Origin: Kordia antarctica
GTDB lineage: Bacteria > Bacteroidota > Bacteroidia > Flavobacteriales > Flavobacteriaceae
Assembly: GCF_009901525.1 (NCBI RefSeq)
Contig: NZ_CP019288.1
Span: 2,943,501-3,007,500, forward strand
DNA length: 64,000 nucleotides
Direction of reading: 5' to 3'
In this document: positions 33,701-41,426 of the stretch, in pieces
How the letters are laid out: each line of letters starts with the position of its first letter
Position numbering within the stretch: position 1 is the stretch's first letter
Notes under the pieces: model-generated
Database searches by the model: none
Told to the model about the DNA's origin: nothing
The model's input: only the letters and a program-made list of their open reading frames with translations
Made by a program: the position numbers and the translations under genes

Positions 33701-34359
33701 GCGATGTATCCAAAGATGGCTAAAATTAAGAAAATTGTGAATTGTATCGCCGTAAATCCGAGTCCTTTAACAAAGTACAACGGAATTGATATGATGTTTC
33801 CGAAAATCCAAAATAGCCAATTTTCTATTTTTTTCTTTGCCATCAGCCACATTCCTGCAAAGAAAATTCCCGTAGTAAACATATCTAAATATGGCGTAAT
33901 GGTTCTGATTTCTGCAATAGAACCTACATTTGCCTTTATTAAATCAAACGTTTCGTTGAATCCTAATGTGTCATCAATTATTTCGTATTGAATGTATACA
34001 ACGTACGTAAAAATTGCCGTAAATAGGAAGATGAAAATCGTTTTTAGTTTGTCTAAAAAACTCGTTCTTGATATTTCTAGCTTTGTACTTTCGCGAACAC
34101 GCGTCCACAAATACCAACCATATAAACTCATAATGGAGTAATACACATTAATAATCATATCGCCATATAATATGAATTTGTAACAGAGATAGATGTAAAT
34201 TAGCGTACTAATGATTCCTGTTGGATATACCCAAATTTTCTCTTTTTTAGCAAACCAAACACTCGCAATTCCAAATAATGCTGCGGTAATTTCTAAAAAG
34301 ATGTCTAACCTAATAGCATCTTTGTATGGTTCTAAGAAAAATTCAAAAAGTTGGTTCAT
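33661..34359 (-). CDS. PnuC-family vitamin transporter (nicotinamide riboside or thiamine)
   Basis: A 232-aa membrane protein of the PnuC family with seven or so hydrophobic segments. Motifs include FLEITAALFGIASVWFAKKEKIWVYPTGIISTLIYIYLCY, NVYYSIMSLYGWYLW and WLFWIFGNIISIPLYFVKGLGFTAIQF, here cited as TM1-2, the YYxxMSxYGWYxW signature and the W(L)FWIxGN signature. The family performs facilitated diffusion of vitamins; PnuT members move thiamine. The operon with a NadR-like kinase and DUF4301 beside a TPP-riboswitch receptor favours thiamine, but specificity is unproven. An IS element ends 120 bp upstream of its start. Confidence 0.88.
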   Translation of the reverse strand: MNQLFEFFLEPYKDAIRLDIFLEITAALFGIASVWFAKKEKIWVYPTGIISTLIYIYLCYKFILYGDMIINVYYSIMSLYGWYLWTRVRESTKLEISRTSFLDKLKTIFIFLFTAIFTYVVYIQYEIIDDTLGFNETFDLIKANVGSIAEIRTITPYLDMFTTGIFFAGMWLMAKKKIENWLFWIFGNIISIPLYFVKGLGFTAIQFTIFLILAIFGYIAWRKTLNNNIEAA

Positions 34360-34509
34360 GGTTTGGTTGTCGGTTTTGGGTTTTAGGTCGCTTTGCTCCT
34401 TTATTGTTAATTTGGTTTTTTGTTATTCGTGTTTTGTTCTTTATGTTTTGTTTACTGTTGATTCGTTTATTTCTGACTTTGTACTTCCCTAAATAGTGTT
34501 GACCGTTTT

Positions 34510-35358
34510 TTAGGTTAATATTTCATTGTTAAAAATAGTAATAACTTTTCTTTGTTGGCTAGCCAACAAAGAAAAGTTTGTTCTAAATTGAGTAGGTATT
34601 CTTCTCTCAATATTATTGTGCAATCTTTTTTCATTGTAATTATTGACTGCTTTTTTAATCATTCTTTTTAGTTGAGTAAAGCTTTTAGGCTTCCAGTAAT
34701 TAAGATACTCTTCTTTGATGGTTCTATTTATACGCTCTGCATATGCATTATCTTGTGCGCTTGTCGCCATGCTTATCATTGTATTGTTTTGATTTAATAT
34801 CTTAATGTATCCCTTGTATGTATACTGACTACCTCTATCAGAATGATGAAACTTCGGTGGCGGATGTACTCTTAAAGCCATTTGTAATGCCTTTACATTA
34901 GCGGTAGCTCTCATATGATCTGTAACACTATAACCAACGATTTCTTTGGTATAAACATCTATAATAAAAACAGCGTAGTAATGTTTTCCATCTACTTTAA
35001 TATAGGTAATATCACTCTGCCAAATAATATTGGGCGCATTAACCTGCATGCCTTTGATAAGATTTGGATAGTAGATTTTACCTGCAATAGTGGTTCGTTT
35101 GTAATTCTTCTTTCGCTTTAAACGATACCCTAACTGCATCATTGTTTCTACAAAACGATCTCTACCAATAAAATCTGGTGCTAAACTATAATACATTTTC
35201 TCAACCCCACAACCCGGATGTTCCTCTCGTAGCTCATCTGCTTCCATAACTAGCTGTACTAACTTAGTATCAAAAATTTCTTGACGCTTTTGATACTGAA
35301 ATACCGCTTGTTTACTGATGCCGATGGTTTTATATAACTCATTTAAACTATAAAACAT
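34510..35358 (-). CDS. IS3-family transposase OrfB (DDE integrase)
   Basis: A 282-aa protein with an N-terminal HTH_21-like segment (EHPGCGVEKMYYSL, RDRFVETMMQLGYRLKRKKNYKRTT). An rve integrase core follows, with catalytic residues in WQSDITYIKV (D), KFHHSDRGSQYTYKGYIKIL (D) and NAYAERINRTIKEEYL (E), the DD(35)E pattern. It ends in a typical YNEKRLHNNIERRIPTQF. It begins 2 nt after the orfA stop and is read in the -1 frame, so the active transposase is probably an OrfAB fusion. Apparently intact. Confidence 0.95.
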   Translation of the reverse strand: MFYSLNELYKTIGISKQAVFQYQKRQEIFDTKLVQLVMEADELREEHPGCGVEKMYYSLAPDFIGRDRFVETMMQLGYRLKRKKNYKRTTIAGKIYYPNLIKGMQVNAPNIIWQSDITYIKVDGKHYYAVFIIDVYTKEIVGYSVTDHMRATANVKALQMALRVHPPPKFHHSDRGSQYTYKGYIKILNQNNTMISMATSAQDNAYAERINRTIKEEYLNYWKPKSFTQLKRMIKKAVNNYNEKRLHNNIERRIPTQFRTNFSLLASQQRKVITIFNNEILT

Positions 35359-35360
35359 GG

Positions 35361-35753
35361 CTACTTGTTTTTTGGTGAACTTTTGGATGGTGAGGTGTTG
35401 AAGTTTTTTTTGATATCAATATTAAGTTCTTCTTTAGCGACTTCCATCATCGTCTCTAAATAATCTACCATAATCTGTTTACGACCTAAAGCGGCTTCTA
35501 ACTCTTTGATCTTTGATTCTAAAGACTTTACTTTTCTAGTACTACTTGATTTGTGTTCCACTACGCGATATCCTTTTTGGTTAAAGTTAGAAAATTTATA
35601 AACCCATCTGTAAATAGCTGAATTGGAAATCCCATGAAGTTTTTCTAATTCAGGAACGCTATGTTTACCTGACTCAAATTCTAAAACTAGTTGTTTCTTA
35701 AATTCAATACTGTACTTACGATGTTTACGGACACTTCTTAAATTTGCTTTCAT
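35361..35753 (-). CDS. IS3-family transposase OrfA
   Basis: A 130-aa protein with a helix-turn-helix (YSIEFKKQLVLEFESGKHSVPELEKLHGISNSAIYRWVYKF, residues ~14-54) and a leucine-zipper-like coiled coil (VKSLESKIKELEAALGRKQIMVDYLETMMEVAKEEL). It binds the IS ends. The last codons contain the A_AAA_AAC slippery heptamer, allowing -1 shift into orfB. Stop at 35361. Confidence 0.93.
   Translation of the reverse strand: MKANLRSVRKHRKYSIEFKKQLVLEFESGKHSVPELEKLHGISNSAIYRWVYKFSNFNQKGYRVVEHKSSSTRKVKSLESKIKELEAALGRKQIMVDYLETMMEVAKEELNIDIKKNFNTSPSKSSPKNK
35367..35373 (-). other. Programmed -1 frameshift site A_AAA_AAC
   Basis: The orfA end reads CCA AAA AAC AAG TAG. The zero-frame phasing A AAA AAC is the classical -1 heptamer. 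After slippage the frame continues CAA GTA GCC ATG into orfB without a stop. Confidence 0.8.
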
Positions 35754-35986
35754 TGTTAATCACTCTTTGTTAAAAGTGGTCAACTTATATCAGGGACGTA
35801 CAACGTACACTTTTCACTTTTCACTTTCAACTTTTCACTTCTTTCTTTGTTCTTTGTTATTCGTTCTTTTGTTCATTTGTTAATTCGTTCTTTGGATTCG
35901 TAAACTAATAAACTTTTCAACTTATAAACACTTTAACTTTAAACTTATTTTTTTATTTAAAATTCAACATTTATAATTTAAAATTT

Positions 35987-36721
35987 TTATCTCTTCAACT
36001 CTTCTAAGAAACCTTCATTTTCTTCAAAAGCAGTTCCGATAACGACTAAATCTGCGCCAGCATTGAAAGCTGCATTTAGTTGGGTTTTTGATTTGATTCC
36101 GCCGCCGACAATTAACGGAATTTGTAATTGACTTGATACTTTTTTTATTATTTCTGGCTTGACCATTTTTTTAGCGCCGCTTCCAGCTTCTAGATAGATG
36201 AGTTTTTTTCCTGAGAATTGTCCCGCCAAAGCGGTATGCAAAATTTCAGTTTCCGCTTCTTGCGATATTGGTTGCGTTTTGCTCACACGTTGTACAGCCG
36301 TTTCCACGCCGCCATCTATTAGAATGTATCCTGTTGGAATGATTTCTAAGGTGGAATTGATAAGTTTTGCAACCGATTGCACTTGTTGCTCTATTAAGTA
36401 TGTTGGATTTCGTCCAGAAAGTAATGATAAGAATAGAATTCCGTCTGCTGCTTCCGTGATTTGCTCGTGACTTCCAGGAAAAATTAATACAGGTAATTTT
36501 GTATGTTGTTTGATCGTTTTTACAACAGTTTCTAGCTGATTTCCTTCATCTGTACTTCCGCCAACAAATACATGCGTAATGATAGATTCGTGTATTTTTT
36601 TGAAAAATGCTGGAATGTGTGCGATTTTTATTTTTTCAGGATCAATCAAAACTGCCAATAGTTTTCTATTCTCTTTTTTTGCTTGAATGATTGCTGCGTA
36701 CATCGTTTTTGATTGATTCAT
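35987..36721 (-). CDS. Geranylgeranylglyceryl/heptaprenylglyceryl phosphate synthase
   Basis: A 244-aa TIM-barrel enzyme of the GGGPS/PcrB family, forming an ether bond between sn-glycerol-1-phosphate and a polyprenyl diphosphate. Motifs: LLAVLIDPEKIKIAHIPAFF, THVFVGGSTDEGNQLE, LPVLIFPGSHEQI, ADGILFLSLLSGRNPTYLI, GYILIDGGVETAVQRVS, LIYLEAGSGAK and PLIVGGGIKSKTQL (phosphate-binding). Bacteroidota carry this enzyme, though their product use is uncertain. One base separates it from the upstream phosphopantetheinyl transferase, so they are cotranscribed. Confidence 0.94.
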   Translation of the reverse strand: MNQSKTMYAAIIQAKKENRKLLAVLIDPEKIKIAHIPAFFKKIHESIITHVFVGGSTDEGNQLETVVKTIKQHTKLPVLIFPGSHEQITEAADGILFLSLLSGRNPTYLIEQQVQSVAKLINSTLEIIPTGYILIDGGVETAVQRVSKTQPISQEAETEILHTALAGQFSGKKLIYLEAGSGAKKMVKPEIIKKVSSQLQIPLIVGGGIKSKTQLNAAFNAGADLVVIGTAFEENEGFLEELKR

Positions 36722-36722
36722 C

Positions 36723-37361
36723 TTAGCGATTTTCTTCTAAAGCATATACACATGTAAATCCTTCAAACTCTAAAAAATCTAATGAATAGGTTGCTATGTC
36801 TTTATCGTAATATACCGTTCCAATAGTTTTGGTTTCTTCCATCGAGAAATCGTCAATATCAATGTGTTTTAGAAAGTTTAATCCTTCTTGCGCGTATACT
36901 TTGTAAATGGATTCTTTTCCGCCCCAAACTATCGTTATTTTACGAATTAACGCTTCATGATTGGCAAAGGTATTGTATTCTTCCAACGGCGTAAATCTGT
37001 TTGCAATGCGTAAAATTTTATCGCGTTGTTTTTCTATGTCAATTCCCACAGGAATGGAATCACTGACAATGATTCCTGAAAAGTTAAACGAATGTGTGAT
37101 AGAAATGTGTTTTCCGTCTCTTAGGAATGGTTTTCCTTTTTCGTTATAATATAGATCAAAATCTGTATAACCGAACTCAGCCAACAAATGGCGGATACTT
37201 AGAAAGCCACGCTGATGAATTTCAGAGCGCATTCCGTCAAGTCGCTTTTGGCAATGATTTGTTAATTTTATCGTACGATTTAATTCTTCAAAAGACTCTT
37301 CTATCTTCCAAATCAGCACTTTAGTATGTTTATCAACTGTTATAGTTTTGTAAAGAGCCAT
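36723..37361 (-). CDS. 4'-phosphopantetheinyl transferase superfamily protein
   Basis: A 212-aa Sfp-type enzyme that transfers phosphopantetheine from CoA to carrier proteins. Motifs are YYNEKGKPFLRDGKHISITHSFNFSGIIVSDSIPVGIDIEKQRDKIL (residues ~77-125; SITHS and VGIDIE are the Mg/CoA sites) and IVWGGKESIYKVYAQEGLNF (the W-x-x-KE-x-x-x-K signature, with G replacing the usual residue). No carrier-protein gene is nearby; it may serve the fatty-acid ACP. It precedes the GGGP synthase gene and is divergent from ahcY. Confidence 0.9.
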   Translation of the reverse strand: MALYKTITVDKHTKVLIWKIEESFEELNRTIKLTNHCQKRLDGMRSEIHQRGFLSIRHLLAEFGYTDFDLYYNEKGKPFLRDGKHISITHSFNFSGIIVSDSIPVGIDIEKQRDKILRIANRFTPLEEYNTFANHEALIRKITIVWGGKESIYKVYAQEGLNFLKHIDIDDFSMEETKTIGTVYYDKDIATYSLDFLEFEGFTCVYALEENR

Positions 37362-37381
37362 TTTATTAAAAAGTTATTTAG

Positions 37382-37408
37382 TACCTTTGCACTCGCTAAC
37401 TTTTAGCG
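37382..37408 (+). promoter_or_regulatory. ahcY promoter with leader hairpin
   Basis: TACCTTTG at 37382-37389 fits TAnnTTTG. Five bases later a perfect stem CGCTAA-CTT-TTAGCG (37394-37408) would lie at the very 5' end of the transcript. About 90 nt of leader then runs to the ATG at 37499. No known SAH or SAM riboswitch was recognised. Confidence 0.5.
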
Positions 37409-37498
37409 TGTAAAACCGCGTTGTAAAGTTATAGAGCGAATTTAAAAATATTTTGGGTCACAACCCATAATTATTCAAATTATAAAAAAAAGAAAAGT

Positions 37499-38815
37499 AT
37501 GAGTACAAAATCAGTTCCTTACGTAGCCTACAAAGTTAAAGATATTTCTTTAGCAGCATGGGGAAGAAAAGAGATCGAATTGGCCGAAGCTGAGATGCCA
37601 GGATTAATGAGTCTTCGTGAAGAGTATAAAGACGAACAACCATTAAAAGGAGCAAGAATTGCAGGATGTTTACATATGACGATTCAGACTGCTGTTTTGA
37701 TTGAAACATTAAAAGCGCTTGGAGCAGAAGTTACTTGGAGTTCTTGTAATATTTTCTCAACTCAAGATCAGGCTGCTGCTGCGATTGCTGAAGCTGGATT
37801 TCCAGTGTACGCATGGAAAGGAATGAACGAAGAAGAATTTGAATGGTGTATAGAGCAAACATTATTTTTTGGAGAAGATAGAAAGCCATTGAACATGATT
37901 TTAGATGATGGTGGCGATTTAACAAATATGGTTTTAGATAATTATCCTGAGTTGGTTGATGGAATCAATGGATTGTCTGAAGAAACTACAACTGGAGTAC
38001 ATAGATTGTACGAAAGAGTAAAGAATGGTACGTTACCAATGCCAGCAATAAACATTAACGATTCTGTTACGAAGTCTAAGTTTGATAATAAATACGGATG
38101 TAGAGAAAGTGCTGTTGATGCAGTAAGAAGAGCTACAGATATTATGCTTGCTGGAAAGCGTGTTGTTGTTTGTGGATACGGAGATGTTGGAAAAGGAACT
38201 GCTGCTTCTTTTAAAGGTGCAGGAAGTATTGTAACAGTTACTGAGATTGACCCAATTTGTGCTTTACAAGCTGCAATGGACGGTTTTGAAGTAAAGAAAT
38301 TTAAGAATGTTGTTGCAAATGCAGATATCGTAATTACTACAACTGGAAATAAAGATATCGTTGTTGCTGAGCATTTTGAAGCAATGAAAGATAAAACGAT
38401 TGTGTGTAATATTGGACACTTTGATAACGAAATTGATGTTACTTGGTTAAACGAGAAGCATGGTGCATCTAAAGTTGAGATTAAGCCACAGGTTGATAAG
38501 TATACAATAAACGGAAAAGATATTATCTTATTAGCTGAAGGACGTTTGGTAAACTTAGGTTGCGCAACTGGTCATCCAAGTTTTGTAATGAGTAATTCAT
38601 TTACAAACCAAACGTTGGCACAAATTGAGCTTTGGAAAAACATTGATCAGTACGAGAATGACGTATATATGTTACCAAAACATTTAGATGAGAAAGTAGC
38701 ACGTTTACACTTAGCTAAGATTGGTGTTGAATTGGAAGAACTTTCTACAGATCAAGCTGAATATATCGGCGTTACTGTTGAAGGACCATTCAAACCAGAA
38801 TACTACAGATACTAA
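37499..38815 (+). CDS. ahcY: Adenosylhomocysteinase
   Basis: A 438-aa enzyme that hydrolyses S-adenosylhomocysteine to adenosine and homocysteine in the activated methyl cycle. Motifs: [67 protein letters not shown] (catalytic Lys/Asp/Asn), the NAD Rossmann [48 protein letters not shown] and the C-terminal KPEYYRY. Complete and monocistronic with its own promoter and terminator. Codon use looks typical of a highly expressed gene. Confidence 0.98.
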   Translation: MSTKSVPYVAYKVKDISLAAWGRKEIELAEAEMPGLMSLREEYKDEQPLKGARIAGCLHMTIQTAVLIETLKALGAEVTWSSCNIFSTQDQAAAAIAEAGFPVYAWKGMNEEEFEWCIEQTLFFGEDRKPLNMILDDGGDLTNMVLDNYPELVDGINGLSEETTTGVHRLYERVKNGTLPMPAININDSVTKSKFDNKYGCRESAVDAVRRATDIMLAGKRVVVCGYGDVGKGTAASFKGAGSIVTVTEIDPICALQAAMDGFEVKKFKNVVANADIVITTTGNKDIVVAEHFEAMKDKTIVCNIGHFDNEIDVTWLNEKHGASKVEIKPQVDKYTINGKDIILLAEGRLVNLGCATGHPSFVMSNSFTNQTLAQIELWKNIDQYENDVYMLPKHLDEKVARLHLAKIGVELEELSTDQAEYIGVTVEGPFKPEYYRY

Positions 38816-38837
38816 GAAATTAAATTTTCTATATATG

Positions 38838-38869
38838 AAATCCCGAGCAGCAATGTTCGGGATTTTTTT
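38838..38869 (+). terminator. ahcY intrinsic terminator
   Basis: AAATCCCGA-N10-TCGGGATTT followed by TTTT. Confidence 0.85.
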
Positions 38870-38902
38870 GTTTATGATTTGAGTATTCATACACTATACT
38901 TT

Positions 38903-39212
38903 AACGTGAGTTCGACATGAGTTTACTCAAATAAAATTTTGGACATATTTTTAAAATAAGTACTAAGTATTTGATTTTCATTTTGTTATTTTCGTTTTCT
39001 TTGCTCGCACAAAGAATACTGAATCAAGTTCAGCACAGGCGTCAACAAAAGAAAGTGCGCTTTTAGTTCGTATGATTTCTATTTTATATTTTAGAACTCA
39101 TGAATTTTTCTAAATTTTCTCCAAGGATTCGAAAATTCTTAACGAAAAATCCCTGCTATACTGCGGAAAAGACAAAAAAAAACACTCTGAAATTTTATAT
39201 CGAACTCACGTT
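38903..39212. mobile_element. Possible MITE-like element with 13-bp inverted ends
   Basis: AACGTGAGTTCGA at 38903-38915 and its exact complement TCGAACTCACGTT at 39200-39212 enclose ~284 bp that includes the third, diverged copy of the 172-bp repeat. No coding capacity. The gene-free stretch 38816-39361 holds only the ahcY terminator and this element. Confidence 0.45.
38989..39171 (+). repeat. 172-bp dispersed repeat, copy 3 (diverged and interrupted)
   Basis: Shares TTTCTTTGCTCGCACAAAG, AACAAAAGAAA, the TTTTTCTAAATTTTCTCCAAG tract and TTCTTAACGAAAAAT...CTGCGGAAAA with copies 1 and 2. Between AAAGAA and AACAAAAG it carries a 27-bp insert (39017-39043) whose core, ACTGAATCAAGTTCAGCAC, is the CTGAATCAAGTTCAG repeat. 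Confidence 0.75.
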
Positions 39213-39361
39213 ACTTTATACATGTAGAATTCGTTATGTAGTAATTTGCTTTCTTTTTTTGTTATATTAGGGAAATACCAAATAAACTTCAAAATGATTG
39301 ATATAACAAAAACAACTAATAGCATCCTGTTTATTTATATGTTTGTCTAATTTCCTTCTTT

Positions 39362-41059
39362 ATGAATCCTCGTACTCGTATTATACTCATTAGTTTTTTT
39401 ATTTATTGTGGAATTGTTTTTTCTCAGGAGAAAGATTCGTTGTTGCTATCTTCTTATCAAAGTTTAAAAGAAAAATATAGCCAATTTCAATATGCAGCTC
39501 CAAAAACTGCAAAGGTATATTCGGATGCGTTGGTTGCGAAAGCTATTCAAGAAAACAATACAAAAGAGAAGTTTAGTGCTTATATAAAACAGGCATATAT
39601 TGAAGGTTATTTTGGTAATTTATCTGAAGCCATTTCACTTTTAGACGAAAGTATTACATATGCTATTGCTGAAAAGAACGAAAAGTTACTTCTGAGTGCT
39701 ATTAGCAGAAAAGGAACTGTTTATTATGATTTTGGAAAGTACGACAACGCTATTATATATTATTTAAAAATAGATTCGTTAGCGCGTATTAGAAAAAATA
39801 TAGATTATCAGGTATACTCTAATCAAAATATTGGATCTGTTAAAACTGTTTTGGGAGATCATGAAGAAGCTGCAAAATTATTTTCAGAGAATGAAGCGAT
39901 ATTGCTTCCATTAATTGATCAAAAAAAATATGCTTTTAAATATTTGAATACGCTTATCGGACTTTGTTCAGCATATACTTATTTTGATATGGATGCTGCT
40001 GAAAAATACGCTACAAAAATAAAAGAGATTGGTGAAGCTAACAATGACCAAGATGCGTTGAGTTATTATTATGTGCTTAAAGGAATTATATTATATCAAC
40101 AAAAAGAATATGTGGAAGCATTAGAGGTATTGCAAAAAGCTGAAAATTTTATTATTTCCTTGGGTAAAAAGAGCAGCCTATTCACGGTATATCGATTTCA
40201 AGGAAAAACATATTTTGACACAAAAAAATATCAAAAAGCTATTGCTATTTTTGAAAAAATAAAAATCTTACAGCACGAAATTAAACTCGATCTTTTTGAA
40301 TATCAAGAAGTCATTAATAAACTAGCATTAAGTTATAGTGAAATAGGAAATGAGAAAAAGGCTATTGAAAACTTTACGCTTTCCATACAATTAAACAATA
40401 CAAATGATACATTAAAACGCACGATTACTACTAAAATTAAAGACTTATACGATACTAAAACAATTCAAGAAAAAATTGAAGCACTCAAAAAGAAAGCCAA
40501 TAAAAAAGAACAGCAACGCAAAGTATTAGTATATGTAAGTATTGGTTTGTTTCTCATCATTATTATTTTAGGTATTCTTTACAGAAGATATAAAATAAGG
40601 AACAAGCAAAAGTTTGATATTATTCTTAATAAGCTCCAACAAGTAGAAACTGAAAAAAATATAAAACCAATTGTAAAAGTAACCGAAGAAAGGCAAATTC
40701 CAGATGCTGAAATCACGAAAATTCTAACTGCTTTACAAAAATTTGAAAATAAAAAATTATTCTTAAACAAAACTACAAGCTTAGCTTCCGTAGCAAAAAA
40801 ATTAAATACTAATACTTCGTATCTATCCAAAATTATAAACACGCACAAAGGACAAACATTTATAAATTACATTACACAACTCCGCATTGAGTATGCATTA
40901 CACCAATTAAAAAATGATAAAGTATTACGCTCATACAGTATCAAAGCAATCGCTGAAGAAGTAGGTTTTAAAAGCGAAGGCGCATTCTCTAGAGCATTTA
41001 AAAAGCAAACTGGAATTTATCCTTCCTTTTTTATCAAAAATTTAACCGCTGGTTTATAA
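39362..41059 (+). CDS. Transmembrane TPR-AraC regulator 1
   Basis: A 565-aa protein. A signal peptide (IILISFFIYCGIVFSQ) is followed by ~350 residues of TPR-like helix pairs (e.g. LLLSAISRKGTVYYDFGKYDNAIIYYLK, VYRFQGKTYFDTKKYQKAIAIFEK; residues ~25-375). A TM helix (VLVYVSIGLFLIIIILGILY, ~392-411) and a short linker lead to a C-terminal AraC-type double HTH (TTSLASVAKKLNTNTSYLSKIINTHKG and SIKAIAEEVGFKSEGAFSRAFKKQTG). This topology puts the TPR sensor in the periplasm and the DNA-binding domain in the cytoplasm. It is paralogous to the gene at 42685. A short precursor-like peptide gene follows 77 nt downstream. Confidence 0.9.
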   Translation: MNPRTRIILISFFIYCGIVFSQEKDSLLLSSYQSLKEKYSQFQYAAPKTAKVYSDALVAKAIQENNTKEKFSAYIKQAYIEGYFGNLSEAISLLDESITYAIAEKNEKLLLSAISRKGTVYYDFGKYDNAIIYYLKIDSLARIRKNIDYQVYSNQNIGSVKTVLGDHEEAAKLFSENEAILLPLIDQKKYAFKYLNTLIGLCSAYTYFDMDAAEKYATKIKEIGEANNDQDALSYYYVLKGIILYQQKEYVEALEVLQKAENFIISLGKKSSLFTVYRFQGKTYFDTKKYQKAIAIFEKIKILQHEIKLDLFEYQEVINKLALSYSEIGNEKKAIENFTLSIQLNNTNDTLKRTITTKIKDLYDTKTIQEKIEALKKKANKKEQQRKVLVYVSIGLFLIIIILGILYRRYKIRNKQKFDIILNKLQQVETEKNIKPIVKVTEERQIPDAEITKILTALQKFENKKLFLNKTTSLASVAKKLNTNTSYLSKIINTHKGQTFINYITQLRIEYALHQLKNDKVLRSYSIKAIAEEVGFKSEGAFSRAFKKQTGIYPSFFIKNLTAGL

Positions 41060-41107
41060 ACTGAATGTGCTTTTTTTAGTGTCAATACATTGTGTTTTCT
41101 ATCTTCA
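41056..41107 (+). promoter_or_regulatory. Box/promoter unit A, upstream of peptide 1
   Basis: ATAAACTGAA at 41056 (overlapping the regulator stop codon) lies exactly 44 nt before TATCTTCA at 41100, which is 37 nt before the peptide ATG at 41137. The same geometry recurs at 41347, 44358 and 44654. Confidence 0.65.
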
Positions 41108-41136
41108 ACCTATTATTAATTTTAAAATTGAATTGT

Positions 41137-41310
41137 ATGAAAAACAAAAAATCATTTTCCTTAAGCTTAAAAAAAGTACGTGTTGCCAATTTGAATCTGT
41201 TAAAAGCAGGTGCAACAGCATTTACACATAAAGATTGTATGACAGATCCTAAAGTCTGCCCAACTACCTTAACGCCTAGGACAGATAGTTTAGACGACAC
41301 AGGTGATTAA
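41137..41310 (+). CDS. Short RiPP-precursor-like peptide 1
   Basis: A 57-aa peptide. The leader MKNKKSFSLSLKKVRVANLN has the K-rich start and LSLxKxxxANLN pattern seen in Bacteroidota class I lanthipeptide/natural-product precursors. It is followed by LLKAGATAF, where AG occupies the usual GG cleavage site. The C-terminal part has two Cys (HKDCMTDPKVCP) and many Thr/Asp. Its end (TLTPRTDSL) resembles peptide 3 (TITTRPDSL), so the two are paralogues, each directly after a TPR-AraC gene. No modification or export gene is adjacent. The start is ATG 41137; an upstream in-frame start at 41092 falls in the promoter. Confidence 0.7.
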   Translation: MKNKKSFSLSLKKVRVANLNLLKAGATAFTHKDCMTDPKVCPTTLTPRTDSLDDTGD

Positions 41311-41346
41311 GCAAGTAGTATAAAGTAAATAGTAAGCCTCTAATTC

Positions 41347-41398
41347 ATAAACTGAAGGCACACACAATTGTTTTAGGGGAAAATCCATTCTAATTTCA
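41347..41398 (+). promoter_or_regulatory. Box/promoter unit B, upstream of dockerin lipoprotein
   Basis: ATAAACTGAA at 41347, 44 nt to TAATTTCA at 41391, then 36 nt to the ATG at 41427. Context CCTCTAATTCATAAACTGAA parallels unit D (CCTCTATTTTATAAAACGAA). Confidence 0.65.
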
Positions 41399-41426
41399 TG
41401 CCAATATTAATTCAAAAATATATATC

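Larger units (their letters stand above)
34480..35802 (-). mobile_element. IS3-family insertion sequence
   Basis: About 1323 bp with imperfect terminal inverted repeats: left TGTACTTCCCTAAATAGTGT, right (reverse) TGTACGTCCCTGATATAAGT, continuing with TTGACC in both. It contains orfA and orfB with a -1 frameshift site. I could not identify a matching target duplication at the ends. It is inserted between the pnuC-like operon and the GGGP synthase operon. Confidence 0.88.

Noticed and set aside
34360-34480. A second TPP riboswitch before the pnuC-like gene
   Set aside because: No CTGAGA or GAACCTG blocks between the gene and the IS end; the spacer is T/G-rich low-complexity DNA.
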